Below, one piece after another: positions 5,555 to 5,583 of a stretch of DNA of 5,583 nt (the stretch's first letter is position 1; every line of letters begins with the position of its first letter). Position numbers and translations under genes: made by a program. The notes beneath the pieces are model-generated. The model saw only the letters and a list, made by a program, of their open reading frames with translations. It searched no databases and had not been told where the DNA came from. This DNA comes from an uncultured Clostridia bacterium (GTDB taxonomy: Bacteria; Bacillota; Clostridia; Christensenellales; Borkfalkiaceae): NCBI GenBank assembly GCA_937888935.1, contig CALARO010000074.1:1-5583 (forward strand), given 5' to 3'.

Positions 5555-5583
5555 GTGCGAAACAAACAAAGAAATAATCAAAA

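Overview
The window is bacterial chromosomal housekeeping DNA with every gene on the + strand. Three things point to a Gram-positive, Clostridia-like (Bacillota) organism, probably an uncultured gut-type lineage: the block ylxM-ffh-rpsP-khpA-rimM, which is a Bacillota signature; strong purine-rich Shine-Dalgarno sites; and a textbook SigA promoter (TTGACA-17-TATAAT). This is inference from gene order and protein motifs; no database search was run.

Layout. (1) 1-1091: the 3' part of dxr (MEP isoprenoid pathway), lacking roughly its first 20 residues. (2) 1127-2407: rseP, a site-2-type intramembrane zinc metalloprotease, 35 nt after dxr and probably co-transcribed with it. (3) 2408-2498: a compact control region where a terminator-like hairpin overlaps the -35 box of a perfect consensus promoter. 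(4) 2499-2768 ylxM and 2788-4107 ffh, the SRP regulator-like protein and the SRP GTPase. (5) 4108-4259: a 152-nt gap holding a cluster of small palindromes that looks like a dispersed repeat. (6) 4260-4553 rpsP (bS16), 4583-4843 khpA (KH-domain RNA chaperone) and 4931-5437 rimM (16S maturation factor), with a strong hairpin in the khpA-rimM gap. (7) 5438-5583: a strong bidirectional terminator and a short gene-free tail that may contain the edge of an insertion sequence.

How the genes work together. dxr and rseP are a common pair in bacteria (usually after cdsA), joining isoprenoid precursor synthesis to envelope proteolysis. The second block serves protein export and ribosome assembly: Ffh with YlxM for co-translational membrane targeting, and bS16, RimM and KhpA for 30S assembly and RNA binding. 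The usual partners ispG (after rseP) and trmD-rplS (after rimM) are not in their expected places. Nothing in the window looks like an undescribed multi-gene system. The points most worth checking are the overlapping terminator/promoter, the palindromic repeat, the low-complexity inserts in RseP, and the loss of synteny after rimM.
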